Source of the DNA: Pseudomonadota bacterium
GTDB lineage: Bacteria > Pseudomonadota > Gammaproteobacteria > Burkholderiales > Gallionellaceae
Assembly: GCA_021848465.1 (NCBI GenBank)
Contig: JAJZUP010000001.1
Location: forward strand, 744,001-808,000
Direction: 5' to 3'
Length of the DNA stretch: 64,000 bases
Shown here: piece by piece, positions 45,149 through 53,955 of the stretch
Numbering within the stretch: the stretch's first letter is position 1
Layout of the letters: the number at the start of each line of letters is the position of its first letter
Position numbers and translations under genes: made by a program
Notes under the pieces: generated by a model
Seen by the model: only the letters and a program-made list of their open reading frames with translations
Told to the model about the DNA's origin: nothing
Databases searched by the model: none

Positions 45149-45173
45149 TTGTAGGAGCGGCCATGGCCGCGAA
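45149..45173. repeat. Single REP-like unit upstream of the pilin gene
   Basis: A GTAGGAGCGG-CCATGG-CCGCGAA unit, the same family as other clusters, between tyrS and the pilin promoter. Confidence 0.8.
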
Positions 45174-45214
45174 TTCCCCACTTATTCAAGCCAAACGCAT
45201 AAAACGATCAGGCC

Positions 45215-45230
45215 TGGCACGCATCCTGCA
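45215..45230 (+). promoter_or_regulatory. Sigma-54 promoter of the pilin gene
   Basis: TGGCACGCATCCTGCA matches the -24/-12 consensus TGGCACG-N4-TTGCA in all but one of the defined positions, with GG and GC ten bases apart. A start site about 12 bases on leaves a 43-base leader to the ATG at 45284. Sigma-54 with PilR is the known control of type IV pilin genes. Confidence 0.85.
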
Positions 45231-45283
45231 TAATGCTGGTCGCACACCTTGTGTGTACCCTACAACGTTAAAGGAGTTCAAAC

Positions 45284-45748
45284 ATGAAACAAGTACAAAA
45301 GGGCTTTACCCTGATCGAACTGATGATCGTAGTTGCGATTATCGGTATTCTGGCTGCGGTAGCGATTCCGGCTTATCAGGACTACATCACTAAGGCTAAA
45401 TTCTCCAAGATTTCGTCTGCAGTGAGTGCTGTACAAACCGCAGTTGGTATGTATATTCAGGATAATGGCATTACTCAAGCTAACGTAACCGCTAGCACTG
45501 TGTTCCCTGCCGCGGACTCTTGGACTTCATTAGGGCTCGGCTCTGGACCAACGCCAACAACCGAGGTTTCAAGTATTTCTGTTAGCACTGCGGGTGTCAT
45601 TACGGCTACAGTGGCTGGTGGCGTGATTGGCTCAACATCTTGTGGTAATGTGACGTTCACTCCTAGCATCGGCAACTCTGCGATCAAATGGAGCGTTGCG
45701 ACAACTTGTGCTGCCCCTGCACCAACTATCGTTGCGAAATGGAACTAA
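45284..45748 (+). CDS. Type IV major pilin
   Basis: A 154-aa type IVa prepilin. The leader MKQVQKG is cut after Gly7, giving N-methyl-Phe; [32 protein letters not shown] is the conserved helix, with Glu5. Two C-terminal cysteines (SCGNVTF and TTCAAPAP) bound the D-loop. Ser/Thr-rich middle. AAAGGAG precedes the ATG. Sigma-54 promoter upstream, terminator downstream. It is the pilus subunit for twitching, adhesion or DNA uptake. Isolated from the pil assembly genes, as pilA/pilE often is. Confidence 0.94.
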   Translation: MKQVQKGFTLIELMIVVAIIGILAAVAIPAYQDYITKAKFSKISSAVSAVQTAVGMYIQDNGITQANVTASTVFPAADSWTSLGLGSGPTPTTEVSSISVSTAGVITATVAGGVIGSTSCGNVTFTPSIGNSAIKWSVATTCAAPAPTIVAKWN

Positions 45749-45772
45749 TCAAGTTTGAATGCCAAGCTTGAG

Positions 45773-45803
45773 AAAAGCCCCTCTTCGGAGGGGCTTTTTT
45801 TTT
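45773..45803 (+). terminator. Terminator after the pilin gene
   Basis: AGCCCCTC-TTCG-GAGGGGCT with nine T after it. Read-through would reach the next gene, 21 bases on. Confidence 0.9.
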
Positions 45804-45823
45804 GGTGAGTAACGGGAGTGCGC

Positions 45824-47509
45824 ATGAAATTTTTCGGAAGTGATCGTAGTAAAGCAGCGCTTCTTGCCGCAATGGCATTGCTGGTTTACTTACCATTTAT
45901 CAGCAACCCACTGATATTCGACGACTTGCCATTCTTCCCGGGTGTGCTCGGTTTCGCTGATTTCCCGTTTAATTTATATCAACGCTGGTTTCCGTACGTG
46001 TCGCTTGGCGTGACTGCCGCATTTGCGGAAAACCATTTGTCCTATTTCCGAATCGAAAATTTATTGCTGCACAACCTGAATGTGTTGCTGCTGCTGCTGT
46101 TATTGCGGCTCTGGATTTCCCTGTTTATTACCGATGTCAATCAAGCCAAGCTGGCCCGCTGGGGTGCGTGGCTCGGAGCATTGGTATTTGCCTGCCATCC
46201 GCTCGCCGTGTATGCGGTGGGCTATCTGGTGGAGCGCAGCATCCTGATGGCGACCTTGTTCTCGCTGGTGATGTACCTGGCTTATTTGCGCGGCCTGCTG
46301 GAAAACAACGGGCGCTATTTGGCGCTGGCGGTGGCGGCGTATTTCCTTGCTGTGTTCAGCAAGGAGCACAGCGTGATGGCTCCGGCACTCTTGCTGCCAT
46401 TGACCTGGCTGCTGCGTGAGCGCATCCGTGTCCCTGCCTGGTGGCTGCTGGCGACTTGGCTGGGTTTCTTCTGCACTGCCGTGTTGATCGTGCTGCGCAT
46501 GAAGGGCTTGCTGGGGGTGGCATACGAGGCCGATGCGGCGAGCCTGTTCGCGCAACAAAACATGGTGCATGCCAGTTACCTGTTGAGTGTGTTGACCCAG
46601 GCGGGTTTGTTCTTTAAATATTGCCTGTTGATGCTGCTACCGAACCCGGCCTGGATGTCCATCGACATGCGTGAAAATTTCATCACTTCGGCGGCAGACT
46701 GGACAAATTGGATCGGTTTGGCGGCGTTTGTGCTGTACGGGCTTATTGCGTTGCGACTGCTGTTTTGTCGGGGGCGCTTGGTCTTACTTGGATTGGCCTT
46801 GTTGTACCCCTGGCTGTTGTTCATGACCGAGTTTTCCACGATCCGGGTGCAGGAAAGTTTTGTGCTGTATCGCAGCTACCTATGGCTGCCGGGATATATG
46901 TTGCTGTTTGCATTGCTGGCGAGCTGGCTGCCCGAGCGCCGGGTATGGCTGGCGGGCGTGGTGCTGGCGGCAGTGCTGGTGCCGCTGGCCTGGAACCGCC
47001 TGTGGGTGTTTGCGGATGAATACCGCTTGTGGGACGACGCGGTGAAGTTGTTGCATGGCGAAGACCGGCTTGGCGCGCAGCGCACCTATTACAACCGGGC
47101 GCTGGCCTCGGAGAAAAAGAAAAATTGGGACGCCGCAATTGCGGATTACCGCAAATCGTTGGCGATCGATGACTCGCATCCACAGGTATATCTGGCGCTG
47201 GCCAATGCCTACTACGGGGCCGGGCGTTATCAAGAGGCGCTGACTGCACTGGACACCTCGATAACGCGTGATGGCAAGAATGCCTATGCGTATTTCAATC
47301 GTGCAATGGTGCGGGTAAAACTCGAAGGCAAGCCAGCCGCCCTGCCGGACCTCAAGAGGAGCTGCGAACTGGGCTATGTGGTTGCGTGCGGAATTGTCGA
47401 GATGGAGCAGCGCAAGCTACATTTGGACGGAGCCGAAGTCGCCCCTGCGAGAGCCGCCCCCGAGGCAGTAGCTCCTGTGGGAGCGGCTTCAGCCGCGAAA
47501 GCACACTGA
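45824..47509 (+). CDS. TMTC-like GT-C membrane protein with TPR tail, candidate pilin glycosyltransferase
   Basis: A 561-aa inner-membrane protein with about 10-12 TM helices followed by TPRs (about 415-520, RTYYNRALASEKKKNWDAAIADYRKSLAID). The first periplasmic loop has the Asp pair of GT-C enzymes (NPLIFDDLPFF); YLVERSILMATLFSLVMYLAYLRG and FSKEHSVMAPALLLPL resemble TMTC/DUF1736-type proteins. Placed 75 bases after the pilin, it may O-glycosylate pilin, as unrelated TfpO/TfpW do elsewhere; this is inference. ATG at 45824 with GGGAG upstream. The last about 12 residues (VGAASAAKAH) are encoded by a REP-like repeat. Confidence 0.75.
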   Translation: MKFFGSDRSKAALLAAMALLVYLPFISNPLIFDDLPFFPGVLGFADFPFNLYQRWFPYVSLGVTAAFAENHLSYFRIENLLLHNLNVLLLLLLLRLWISLFITDVNQAKLARWGAWLGALVFACHPLAVYAVGYLVERSILMATLFSLVMYLAYLRGLLENNGRYLALAVAAYFLAVFSKEHSVMAPALLLPLTWLLRERIRVPAWWLLATWLGFFCTAVLIVLRMKGLLGVAYEADAASLFAQQNMVHASYLLSVLTQAGLFFKYCLLMLLPNPAWMSIDMRENFITSAADWTNWIGLAAFVLYGLIALRLLFCRGRLVLLGLALLYPWLLFMTEFSTIRVQESFVLYRSYLWLPGYMLLFALLASWLPERRVWLAGVVLAAVLVPLAWNRLWVFADEYRLWDDAVKLLHGEDRLGAQRTYYNRALASEKKKNWDAAIADYRKSLAIDDSHPQVYLALANAYYGAGRYQEALTALDTSITRDGKNAYAYFNRAMVRVKLEGKPAALPDLKRSCELGYVVACGIVEMEQRKLHLDGAEVAPARAAPEAVAPVGAASAAKAH

Positions 47510-47725
47510 GCGCACCACAACCCTTTGCGAATCCCCGTAAAGGGGACGCCGGAGGGTACCCCGCTGCTGCAGCGACCCTTCCGCAGTAAATTCGCTCCCA
47601 CGAAAACCGCATTTTGTAGGAGCGGTTTTAACCGCGAAGGGTTTTAGGTGTTTGTAGTTCGCATTCGCGGCCAAGGCCGCTCCTACGAAAACTGCATGCC
47701 CTGTGGGAGCGGCTTCAGCCGCGAA
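47475..47725. repeat. Cluster of four REP-like units, the first inside coding sequence
   Basis: Units at 47475-47499 (CTGTGGGAGCGGCTTC..., within the end of the TMTC-like gene), 47615-47638 (GGAGCGGTTTTAACCGC), 47664-47686 (inverse) and 47701-47725 (direct), plus a truncated arm near 47590. They fill the gap between the TMTC-like gene and the convergent M48 protease. Confidence 0.87.
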
Positions 47726-47734
47726 AGTGCGTCT

Positions 47735-49168
47735 TTAATTCTTCCGGCGTTGCGCTGCGGCGATTTCCCTGAATTGCTTCAGTTCGCTCTCGATGGTGGA
47801 AAGCTCGTAGTAATCGTTGCCGCTTTGCCGCGCGAGCTCGAGCTGCTCGATTGCGCCGCGCAGGTTGCCGTGCAGGATGTAGTTGTAGGCCAGCGCATGG
47901 TGCTCCTCCTGGGCGCGTCCCAGCGCGGCGAAGGTGCGGGCTTGCAGCTCGTACAGGCGCGCATCGTTGCCGCGCGTCTGGAGCTGCGCATTCAGCAGCT
48001 TCAACGCCTCGTTGTATTGCCCTTGCTGCAGCAGGATATTGGCATAGTCATACACCAGCGCGCGATGCTGCGGAAAACGTTCGGACGCAGTGCGGTAAAA
48101 ATCGGTGACTTCCCGGGTATTTCCATTCAGGTGCTTGAGTTGCCCTTCCAGCGTGGTGAGGATCGCGTTCGAGATGGCCTGCGTCTGGAGCGGTGCAAAT
48201 TCCTGCACTGCGCGCTGGTTCTGGTTGTTGCGCAACAGCGCCAGCACCAGCCCGTAACGGTTCGCAATCGGGTTGCCGAATTTCTGCTTGTCCAGCGCCG
48301 AGGTGAAATAAGCAACGGCCTCGTCTGCTGGCCTCAGGCTGGCGATGAGTTTGGCGCGCACCAACTGGAAATTGATATTGTCGGACACCAGGTGGTAGGG
48401 CAACTGCTCGACGCGGTTGTCCACATCGGCGATACGTTCGGCGGTGACCGGGTGGGTGCGCAGGTAAGTCGGGGTGTTGCCTTCGTACAGGCGTGTGGCG
48501 CGCTGCATCCGCTCAAAAAACTCGGGCATGGCGCGGGTGTCGAAGCCGGCTTTTTCGAGTGTATCGAGGCCGATGCGGTCGGCCTCCATTTCATGGGTGC
48601 GGGTGAAATTCAACTGCCGCTGCATCGCGCCGCCCTGGGCGCCGTAGATCGCCGCCGAGGCGGCTTGCGGATTGTTGCGCGCGGCGAGGATGGCGACGGC
48701 AATGGCGGCAATCGCCGCCAGTGAGTCGTACCGTTGCCCGGCGATCATGCGCGCCAGGTGATGCTGGGTGACGTGCGCAATTTCGTGGCTCAGCACCGAA
48801 GCCAGCTCAGATTCGTTTTCTGCCAGCAGGATCAACCCGGTATTCACGCCGACGAAACCGCCCGGCATGGCAAAGGCGTTGATCGCATTATCGTTGATTG
48901 CGAAAAACTCGAAATGCTGGGTAGGGTCACCGCAGTTGGCCACCAGGCGTTCGCCCAGCTGGTTCAGGTAGTCGGCAACCTCCGCATCGTCGAGATAGCT
49001 TTTGTCGGCGCGGATTTGCAGCATGCTCTGCTCGCCGATCTGGCGCTCCTGTTGCGGCGAGAGCATTTCCTGCGACGAGTCGCCCAAGTCGGGCAAACCG
49101 TCCGCATGGCAATTCAGCGCGAGGAGACTGCACAACAAAAGAATAAGTCGGGTCATGCGGATAATCAT
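47735..49168 (-). CDS. bepA: BepA-like periplasmic M48 metalloprotease with TPRs
   Basis: A 477-aa periplasmic chaperone-protease for outer-membrane proteins such as LptD. Signal peptide about 1-22. The zinc site is HEIAH at 128-132 with the third ligand E193 in HEMEADRIG; NDNAINAFAMPGGFVGVNTGLI precedes it. The C-terminal half (about 275-465) is TPR-like, as in E. coli BepA (YfgC, 487 aa). Its stop lies just past the REP cluster. An LptFG pair lies 6 kb away in a separate unit. Confidence 0.92.
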   Translation of the reverse strand: MIIRMTRLILLLCSLLALNCHADGLPDLGDSSQEMLSPQQERQIGEQSMLQIRADKSYLDDAEVADYLNQLGERLVANCGDPTQHFEFFAINDNAINAFAMPGGFVGVNTGLILLAENESELASVLSHEIAHVTQHHLARMIAGQRYDSLAAIAAIAVAILAARNNPQAASAAIYGAQGGAMQRQLNFTRTHEMEADRIGLDTLEKAGFDTRAMPEFFERMQRATRLYEGNTPTYLRTHPVTAERIADVDNRVEQLPYHLVSDNINFQLVRAKLIASLRPADEAVAYFTSALDKQKFGNPIANRYGLVLALLRNNQNQRAVQEFAPLQTQAISNAILTTLEGQLKHLNGNTREVTDFYRTASERFPQHRALVYDYANILLQQGQYNEALKLLNAQLQTRGNDARLYELQARTFAALGRAQEEHHALAYNYILHGNLRGAIEQLELARQSGNDYYELSTIESELKQFREIAAAQRRKN

Positions 49169-49294
49169 AATGGCTTTGCAAGCGGGTGAATGACATTTTA
49201 CGGTTTTTAACGGGCCGCGGGTGAATATGGACAGGCCCGGCCTAAAGTTGCAGAATGCGCGCCCTTGAACGGCGCAAGCAATGGAGGGCGGGAA

Positions 49295-49609
49295 ATGAGT
49301 TTTAAGAATATTAGCGTGGCTGAGTTGCAGCCGTTACTGGCGGGCGGCAAGGTGCGGCTGGTGGATGTGCGCACGGATGCCGAAATTGCCCAGGGGCATA
49401 TTCGCGGCGCGGAGAAATTGCCGCTGCATTTGCTGCCTATCCGCATCGGCGAACTGGATGCCGGTTTGCCGACGGTGTTTTATTGCCAGATGGGTGGGCG
49501 CTCCGCCCAGGCGGCCGCGTTTGCTGAAAAGCAGGGCATGCGAGACGTGTATAACCTGCAAGGCGGAATTACGGCCTGGGCACACGCCGGAGGCGAGGTG
49601 GTGCGATGA
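49295..49609 (+). CDS. Rhodanese-domain sulfurtransferase
   Basis: A single-domain rhodanese of 104 aa. The persulfide cysteine is C64 in VFYCQMGGRSAQAA, and RLVDVRTDAEIAQGHIRGA is the CH2A-like motif. No signal peptide. ATG at 49295 with GGAGGG upstream. It overlaps the TusA-like gene by four bases (ATGA), so sulfur may be passed from this protein to TusA. Confidence 0.92.
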   Translation: MSFKNISVAELQPLLAGGKVRLVDVRTDAEIAQGHIRGAEKLPLHLLPIRIGELDAGLPTVFYCQMGGRSAQAAAFAEKQGMRDVYNLQGGITAWAHAGGEVVR

Positions 49610-49848
49610 ATGGTAGCGCTTTCGATGCCGAGCTGGATGTGCGGAAACTGGCCTGTCCGCTGCCTATCCTGCGCGCCAAGAAAGCCCTGTCTGCCATGTC
49701 TTCCGGCCAGGTGTTGCGCATTGTTGCGACCGACCCGGGGGCGCCCAAGGATTTCGCGGATTTCTGCCGCAAGACCGATAACGAGTTGCTATCCTCGACC
49801 GAGCAGGATGGCGAATACATCTTCCTGATCCGTCGCCGGGCCGGATAA
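49606..49848 (+). CDS. TusA/SirA-family sulfur carrier
   Basis: An 80-aa protein with the CPxP signature at C17 (KLACPLPILRAKKAL), the persulfide site, and the RIVATDPGAPKDFADFC block of TusA proteins. Coupled by an ATGA overlap to the rhodanese gene. A rhodanese-TusA pair serves sulfur relay for tRNA thiolation or, in sulfur oxidisers, cytoplasmic sulfur trafficking; dsrE or hdr genes are absent here, so which role applies is open. Confidence 0.92.
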   Translation: MNGSAFDAELDVRKLACPLPILRAKKALSAMSSGQVLRIVATDPGAPKDFADFCRKTDNELLSSTEQDGEYIFLIRRRAG

Positions 49849-49946
49849 CGACAAAGCTTCAGAGGTGATGCGGACGGTCGTTATCCGCCGGGTAAGCAGT
49901 CGCAGTATGTTTATTGCTTTTGCGCGCTTGGTATTCCCAAACATTT

Positions 49947-50095
49947 TTCGCGGCTGAAGCCGCTCCTACAGGGGCGACGGTTTTTGTGGGAGCGGCTTCA
50001 GCCGCGAAGGCCGGTAGGGCAACATAGGCGCGTTTTGGCGAATGCCTTCCGCTTCCATCAAACCATTTGCGGCCGAGGCTGCTCCTGCAAAACCA
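49947..50095. repeat. REP-like units between tusA-like gene and valS
   Basis: An inverse unit at 49947-49970 and direct unit at 49985-50008 form a doublet; a decayed inverse unit (TTTGCGGCCGAGGCTGCTCC) lies near 50066-50090 with a stray GCAGGAGCAACC after it. The 275-base gap 49849-50123 otherwise holds nothing evident. Confidence 0.8.
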
Positions 50096-50123
50096 GTCCA
50101 CGCAGGAGCAACCTTGCGTGCGA

Positions 50124-52946
50124 TCACCCCAGCTTGGCGCGCTGCGCCTGCATTTGCTCCAGCGTAGCGCTGAAATCGGCCAGGCGTTTTTTCTCCTGCT
50201 CCACCACTGCGGCGGGCGCGCGAGCCACGAAGCTTTCGTTGCCGAGCTTGGCGCTCGCCTTGGCGATTTCCGCAGAGAGCTTGGCGATTTCCTTGCTCAG
50301 GCGTTCGCGTTCGGCAGCCACATCGATTTCCACTTTCAGCATCAGCTTGAACGGCCCGACGATGGCAACCGCCGCGTCGGTTTCCGGCAGCCTGTCCATG
50401 ATGCTGACTTCACTGAGCTTCGACAGCGATTGCAGATAAGGGGCAAAACTGCGCAGTGTGGCGTCGTCGCCGCTGGCGAGCAGCGGCACGCGCAGAGCGG
50501 GCGACAGGTTCATCTGGCTGCGCAGGCTGCGGCAGGCATTCACCATGTCCTGCAACAGTTTGGCCTGCTCCAGGGCAGCCGGCGCGATGTGCGCAGGATT
50601 TGCCTTGGGGTAGGGTTGCAGCATGATGGTCTCCCCTGGCATGCCAGCCAGCGGCGCGACCTTTTGCCATAACTCTTCGGTGATGAAAGGGATGATCGGG
50701 TGAGCGAGGCGCAGGATCGCTTCCAGCACGCGTACCAGCGTGCGACGTGTGGTGCGGCATTGTGCCGGATTGCCGGCGGCCAGTTGCACCTTGGCCAATT
50801 CCACATACCAGTCGCAATAGGTATCCCAGACCAGCTCGTAAATGCTGCGTGCGGCAAAGTCGAAACGGTAGTCGGCAAAGTGGCGCGCCATGTCCTCTTC
50901 GGCCTGCTGCAACAGGCTGATCATCCACTGGTCGGCGAACGAATATTCGCGCGGCAGCGCGTCATCCAGGCCGACATCCTGGCCTTCGCAATTCATCAGC
51001 ACGAAGCGCGTCGCGTTCCACAGCTTGTTGCAGAAGTTGCGATAACCTTCGCAGCGCTGCATGTCGAACTTGATGTCGCGGCCGGGCGAGGCGAGCGAAG
51101 CGAACGTGAAGCGCAGCGCATCGGTGCCGAAGGCGGGGATGCCTTCCGGGAATTCCTTGCGCGTGCGTTTCTCGATCTGTTCCGCCTGCTTGGGGTTCAT
51201 CAGGCCGGTGGTGCGTTTCTTCACCAGGTCTTCGAGCGCGATGCCGTCGATCAGGTCGATCGGGTCGAGCACGTTGCCCTTGGATTTGGACATCTTCTGA
51301 CCTTCCGCATCGCGGATCAGGCCGTGCACGTACACGTCCTTGAACGGGATCTTGCCGGTGATGTGCTTGGTCATCATCACCATCCGCGCAACCCAGAAGA
51401 AGATGATGTCGAATCCGGTGACCAGCACCGACGACGGCAGGTACTGTTTGACGAATGGGTTCTGCGCGTCGAACGGCTTGAACATATCCCAATCGAGTGT
51501 CGAGAATGGCCACAGCGCCGACGAGAACCAGGTGTCGAGTACGTCTTCATCACGCTTCAGTGTTCCGAGGTAACCGGCGCGCGCGGCAAGCTGTTTGGCT
51601 TCCGCCTCGTCGTGTGCCACCCATTCGCGGCCATCGTCTCCGTACCATGCCGGTATCTGGTGGCCCCACCACAGTTGGCGCGAGATGCACCAATCCTGGA
51701 TGTTGTTCAGCCACTGATTGTAGGTGTTGACCCAGTTCTCCGGATGGAAGCGGATTTCGCCGGAGCTTACGCATTCCAGTGCCTGCTCGGTGATGCTCTT
51801 GCCCTCCGGGTTGTCACTGGTTTTCGGTGCAGGCTTGCTCATCGCTACGAACCATTGGTCAGTCAGCATCGGCTCGATCACCACGCCGGTGCGGTCGCCG
51901 CGCGGCACCTTGAGTTTGTGCTTGTCGGCCTTGATGAACAGGCCGGCGGCTTCGAGGTCGGCAACAATCTGCTTGCGCGCGTCGAAGCGGTCCATGCCGC
52001 GATACTTGGCGGGCGCGTGGTCGTTGATCTTGGCATCCAGGGTCAGAATGGAGATCATCTCCAGTTTGTGGCGCTGGCCGACGGCATAGTCGTTGAAGTC
52101 ATGCGCGGGCGTGACCTTGACCACGCCAGTGCCGAATTCCTTGTCCACGTATTCGTCAGCGATCACCGGGATGGTGCGCTCGCATAGCGGCAGCGTGACC
52201 TGCTTGCCGATCAGGTGACGGTAGCGCTCGTCCTCGGGGTGCACCATCACCGCGACGTCGCCCAGCATGGTCTCGGGACGCGTGGTTGCAACGACTAGTT
52301 CACCGGAGCCATCGGCCAGCGGATAGCGGATGTGGTACATGAAGCCGTCTTCTTCTTCCTGGGCCACTTCGAGGTCGCTTACTGCGGTGTGCAGCTTGGG
52401 GTCCCAGTTCACCAGACGCTTGCCGCGATAGATTAGGCCTTCGTTATACAGACGCACGAAGGTCTCGGTGACGGCCTTGGACAGGCCTTCGTCCATGGTG
52501 AAGCGCTCGCGCGACCAGTCGGGCGAAGTGCCGAGGCGGCGCATCTGTTTGGTGATGGTGCCGCCGGAATATTCCTTCCACTCCCACACCTTCTCGATGA
52601 ACTTCTCGCGACCGAGGTCGTGGCGCGAAATCTTCTGCGCGTCGAGCTGGCGCTCCACCACGATCTGGGTGGCGATGCCGGCATGGTCGGTGCCGGGCTG
52701 CCACAGCGTGTTGTCGCCTTTCATGCGGTGGTAGCGCGTCAACGCATCCATCAGCGTCTGGTTGAAGCCGTGGCCCATGTGCAGCGTCCCGGTGACGTTG
52801 GGCGGCGGCAGCTGGATGCAGAAATTATCCGGCTTGGCGGCGTCGAGGCCGGCCTTGAAGAAACCGGCATTTTCCCAGGCGGGATACCAGCGTGCTTCGA
52901 TGTCCTTGGGGTCAAAACTTTTTGCGAGTTCTTGTGCGTTGTTCAT
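50124..52946 (-). CDS. valS: Valyl-tRNA synthetase
   Basis: A class I synthetase of 940 aa from the ATG at 52946 ([25 protein letters not shown]). HIGH-type motif in [18 protein letters not shown]1 editing domain ([18 protein letters not shown]), KMSKS loop [18 protein letters not shown], anticodon domain, and C-terminal coiled coil ([21 protein letters not shown]). Length fits the family. The frame stays open for 164 codons upstream, through a DUF2486-like ORF; I place the start at 52946 by homology and because a TATAAT lies 38 bases before it. Confidence 0.95.
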   Translation of the reverse strand: MNNAQELAKSFDPKDIEARWYPAWENAGFFKAGLDAAKPDNFCIQLPPPNVTGTLHMGHGFNQTLMDALTRYHRMKGDNTLWQPGTDHAGIATQIVVERQLDAQKISRHDLGREKFIEKVWEWKEYSGGTITKQMRRLGTSPDWSRERFTMDEGLSKAVTETFVRLYNEGLIYRGKRLVNWDPKLHTAVSDLEVAQEEEDGFMYHIRYPLADGSGELVVATTRPETMLGDVAVMVHPEDERYRHLIGKQVTLPLCERTIPVIADEYVDKEFGTGVVKVTPAHDFNDYAVGQRHKLEMISILTLDAKINDHAPAKYRGMDRFDARKQIVADLEAAGLFIKADKHKLKVPRGDRTGVVIEPMLTDQWFVAMSKPAPKTSDNPEGKSITEQALECVSSGEIRFHPENWVNTYNQWLNNIQDWCISRQLWWGHQIPAWYGDDGREWVAHDEAEAKQLAARAGYLGTLKRDEDVLDTWFSSALWPFSTLDWDMFKPFDAQNPFVKQYLPSSVLVTGFDIIFFWVARMVMMTKHITGKIPFKDVYVHGLIRDAEGQKMSKSKGNVLDPIDLIDGIALEDLVKKRTTGLMNPKQAEQIEKRTRKEFPEGIPAFGTDALRFTFASLASPGRDIKFDMQRCEGYRNFCNKLWNATRFVLMNCEGQDVGLDDALPREYSFADQWMISLLQQAEEDMARHFADYRFDFAARSIYELVWDTYCDWYVELAKVQLAAGNPAQCRTTRRTLVRVLEAILRLAHPIIPFITEELWQKVAPLAGMPGETIMLQPYPKANPAHIAPAALEQAKLLQDMVNACRSLRSQMNLSPALRVPLLASGDDATLRSFAPYLQSLSKLSEVSIMDRLPETDAAVAIVGPFKLMLKVEIDVAAERERLSKEIAKLSAEIAKASAKLGNESFVARAPAAVVEQEKKRLADFSATLEQMQAQRAKLG

Positions 52947-53438
52947 GCTGTTGCTCAATCTGGGTGCGGCGGAAAAGGGCGGGATTATACTCGAAGCCGA
53001 AGTGCTCGCCGCAGCCAGCGGCAGGGCGGACTCCTGCAATTGTGCGCGGATCAGCCCCGGCAGCGCTCGCTTGATTTCGGGCCAGTCGATGTCGGTCTGG
53101 AATTCGGAATGCGCAAACAGCCAGGCTTCGATGCGGGCGATCAGCGCGTCGGTAAACTGGTCGGCCGGGTTGGCCGCAGGTTGCGAGGCTGCGGATTCCT
53201 GCGTACTGTCGGCTCGTGCGGCGACCGCCTGTTTTGGCGCAGGCGGCGTTGTTTTGAGCGGCTCGGGAATCGTAATGTCGTAGTCGGGCTCAACGGCGAT
53301 TTCGGCTGCGGCATCGGGCTCGCGGGCGGGCGCGGATGCAATTTCTTCGGTTAACACCGGCAGGTCAGACAGGGGCTCCCCGACCACTTCGGTCAGCGTG
53401 GGAATATCGTCTTCAAACAGCGATTCTTCAGGGGTCAT
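52947..53438 (-). CDS. DUF2486-like acidic ORF, fused in frame to valS
   Basis: Starts at an ATG overlapping the holC stop (ATGA) and reads [32 protein letters not shown], an Asp/Glu/Pro-rich N-terminus of DUF2486 style, followed by an Ala/Pro linker and a helical end ([21 protein letters not shown]). There is no stop codon before the valS ATG, so translation from here would make a 1104-aa fusion. The last 20 or so codons cover what looks like the valS leader. Either the small gene lost its stop or a fusion product is made in part. Confidence 0.65.
52984..52989 (-). promoter_or_regulatory. -10 box TATAAT upstream of valS
   Basis: TATAAT on the minus strand, 38 bases before the valS ATG and inside the DUF2486-like frame. 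The -35 site is poor (GCGGCG at 17 bases), so the call rests on the perfect -10 and its place. Confidence 0.45.
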
Positions 53439-53869
53439 GCGGAATCCCCGGGTTTCTTGGTCAAGTCGAAATGGCGCAGTTCATAACCGCGATCCTTGTA
53501 GAATTTGAAGCGCTCGCGCCCAAGCTTGGCATCCTCGTCGTCTGCGCTGACGATTTCGATCACACGCTCGAAGCGGCTGAAGAAGGGCTGGCAGTCGCGA
53601 TGCAGGCTGATGAGCAGGTCTGAGTGATGGAAGGTCTCGTCGCGGCCGATGACAACAGGCATGTCGGCGGCTTTATCCTCGTGGCTGTGGCAATGCGGCA
53701 TGAACGCGGTGGGCGGAAAATGCCACAGCAGCTTGTCCAGCTTGTCGGCCGTATCGTCGTCGGGCACGTGCAGCAACACCCTCAGGCCATGCTGCATGGC
53801 CTTGTGGCTGAGCTGGCAAGCGGTGCGCAATTTATCTTCGCTGCCGGTGTAGAAATCTATTTTAGTCAT
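53435..53869 (-). CDS. holC: DNA polymerase III chi subunit
   Basis: A 144-aa clamp-loader accessory that ties SSB to the replicase. [37 protein letters not shown] and [14 protein letters not shown] match HolC. The pepA-holC-valS order is conserved from E. coli to betaproteobacteria. The stop overlaps the next ATG. A palindromic repeat separates it from pepA. Confidence 0.94.
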   Translation of the reverse strand: MTKIDFYTGSEDKLRTACQLSHKAMQHGLRVLLHVPDDDTADKLDKLLWHFPPTAFMPHCHSHEDKAADMPVVIGRDETFHHSDLLISLHRDCQPFFSRFERVIEIVSADDEDAKLGRERFKFYKDRGYELRHFDLTKKPGDSA

Positions 53870-53882
53870 GATGCAAAACCCA

Positions 53883-53951
53883 TTTGCCACAGAGACCACA
53901 GAGAAAAACCTCCGCTTCCTTCTCTGTGATCTCTGTGTGCTCTGTGGCAAA
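53883..53951. repeat. Palindromic dispersed repeat, CCACAGAGA type
   Basis: TTTGCCACAGAG... and its inverse ...CTCTGTGGCAAA (53883-53894 and 53940-53951) flank further inverse parts (CACAGAGA / TCTCTGTG). This CACAGAGA-palindrome is a repeat type I recall from many proteobacterial genomes. It fills the pepA-holC gap. Confidence 0.8.
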
Positions 53952-53955
53952 AAGG

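Noticed and set aside
50700..52187. 495-codon plus-strand frame opposite valS
   Set aside because: Antisense shadow of a certain gene, with no domain recognised.
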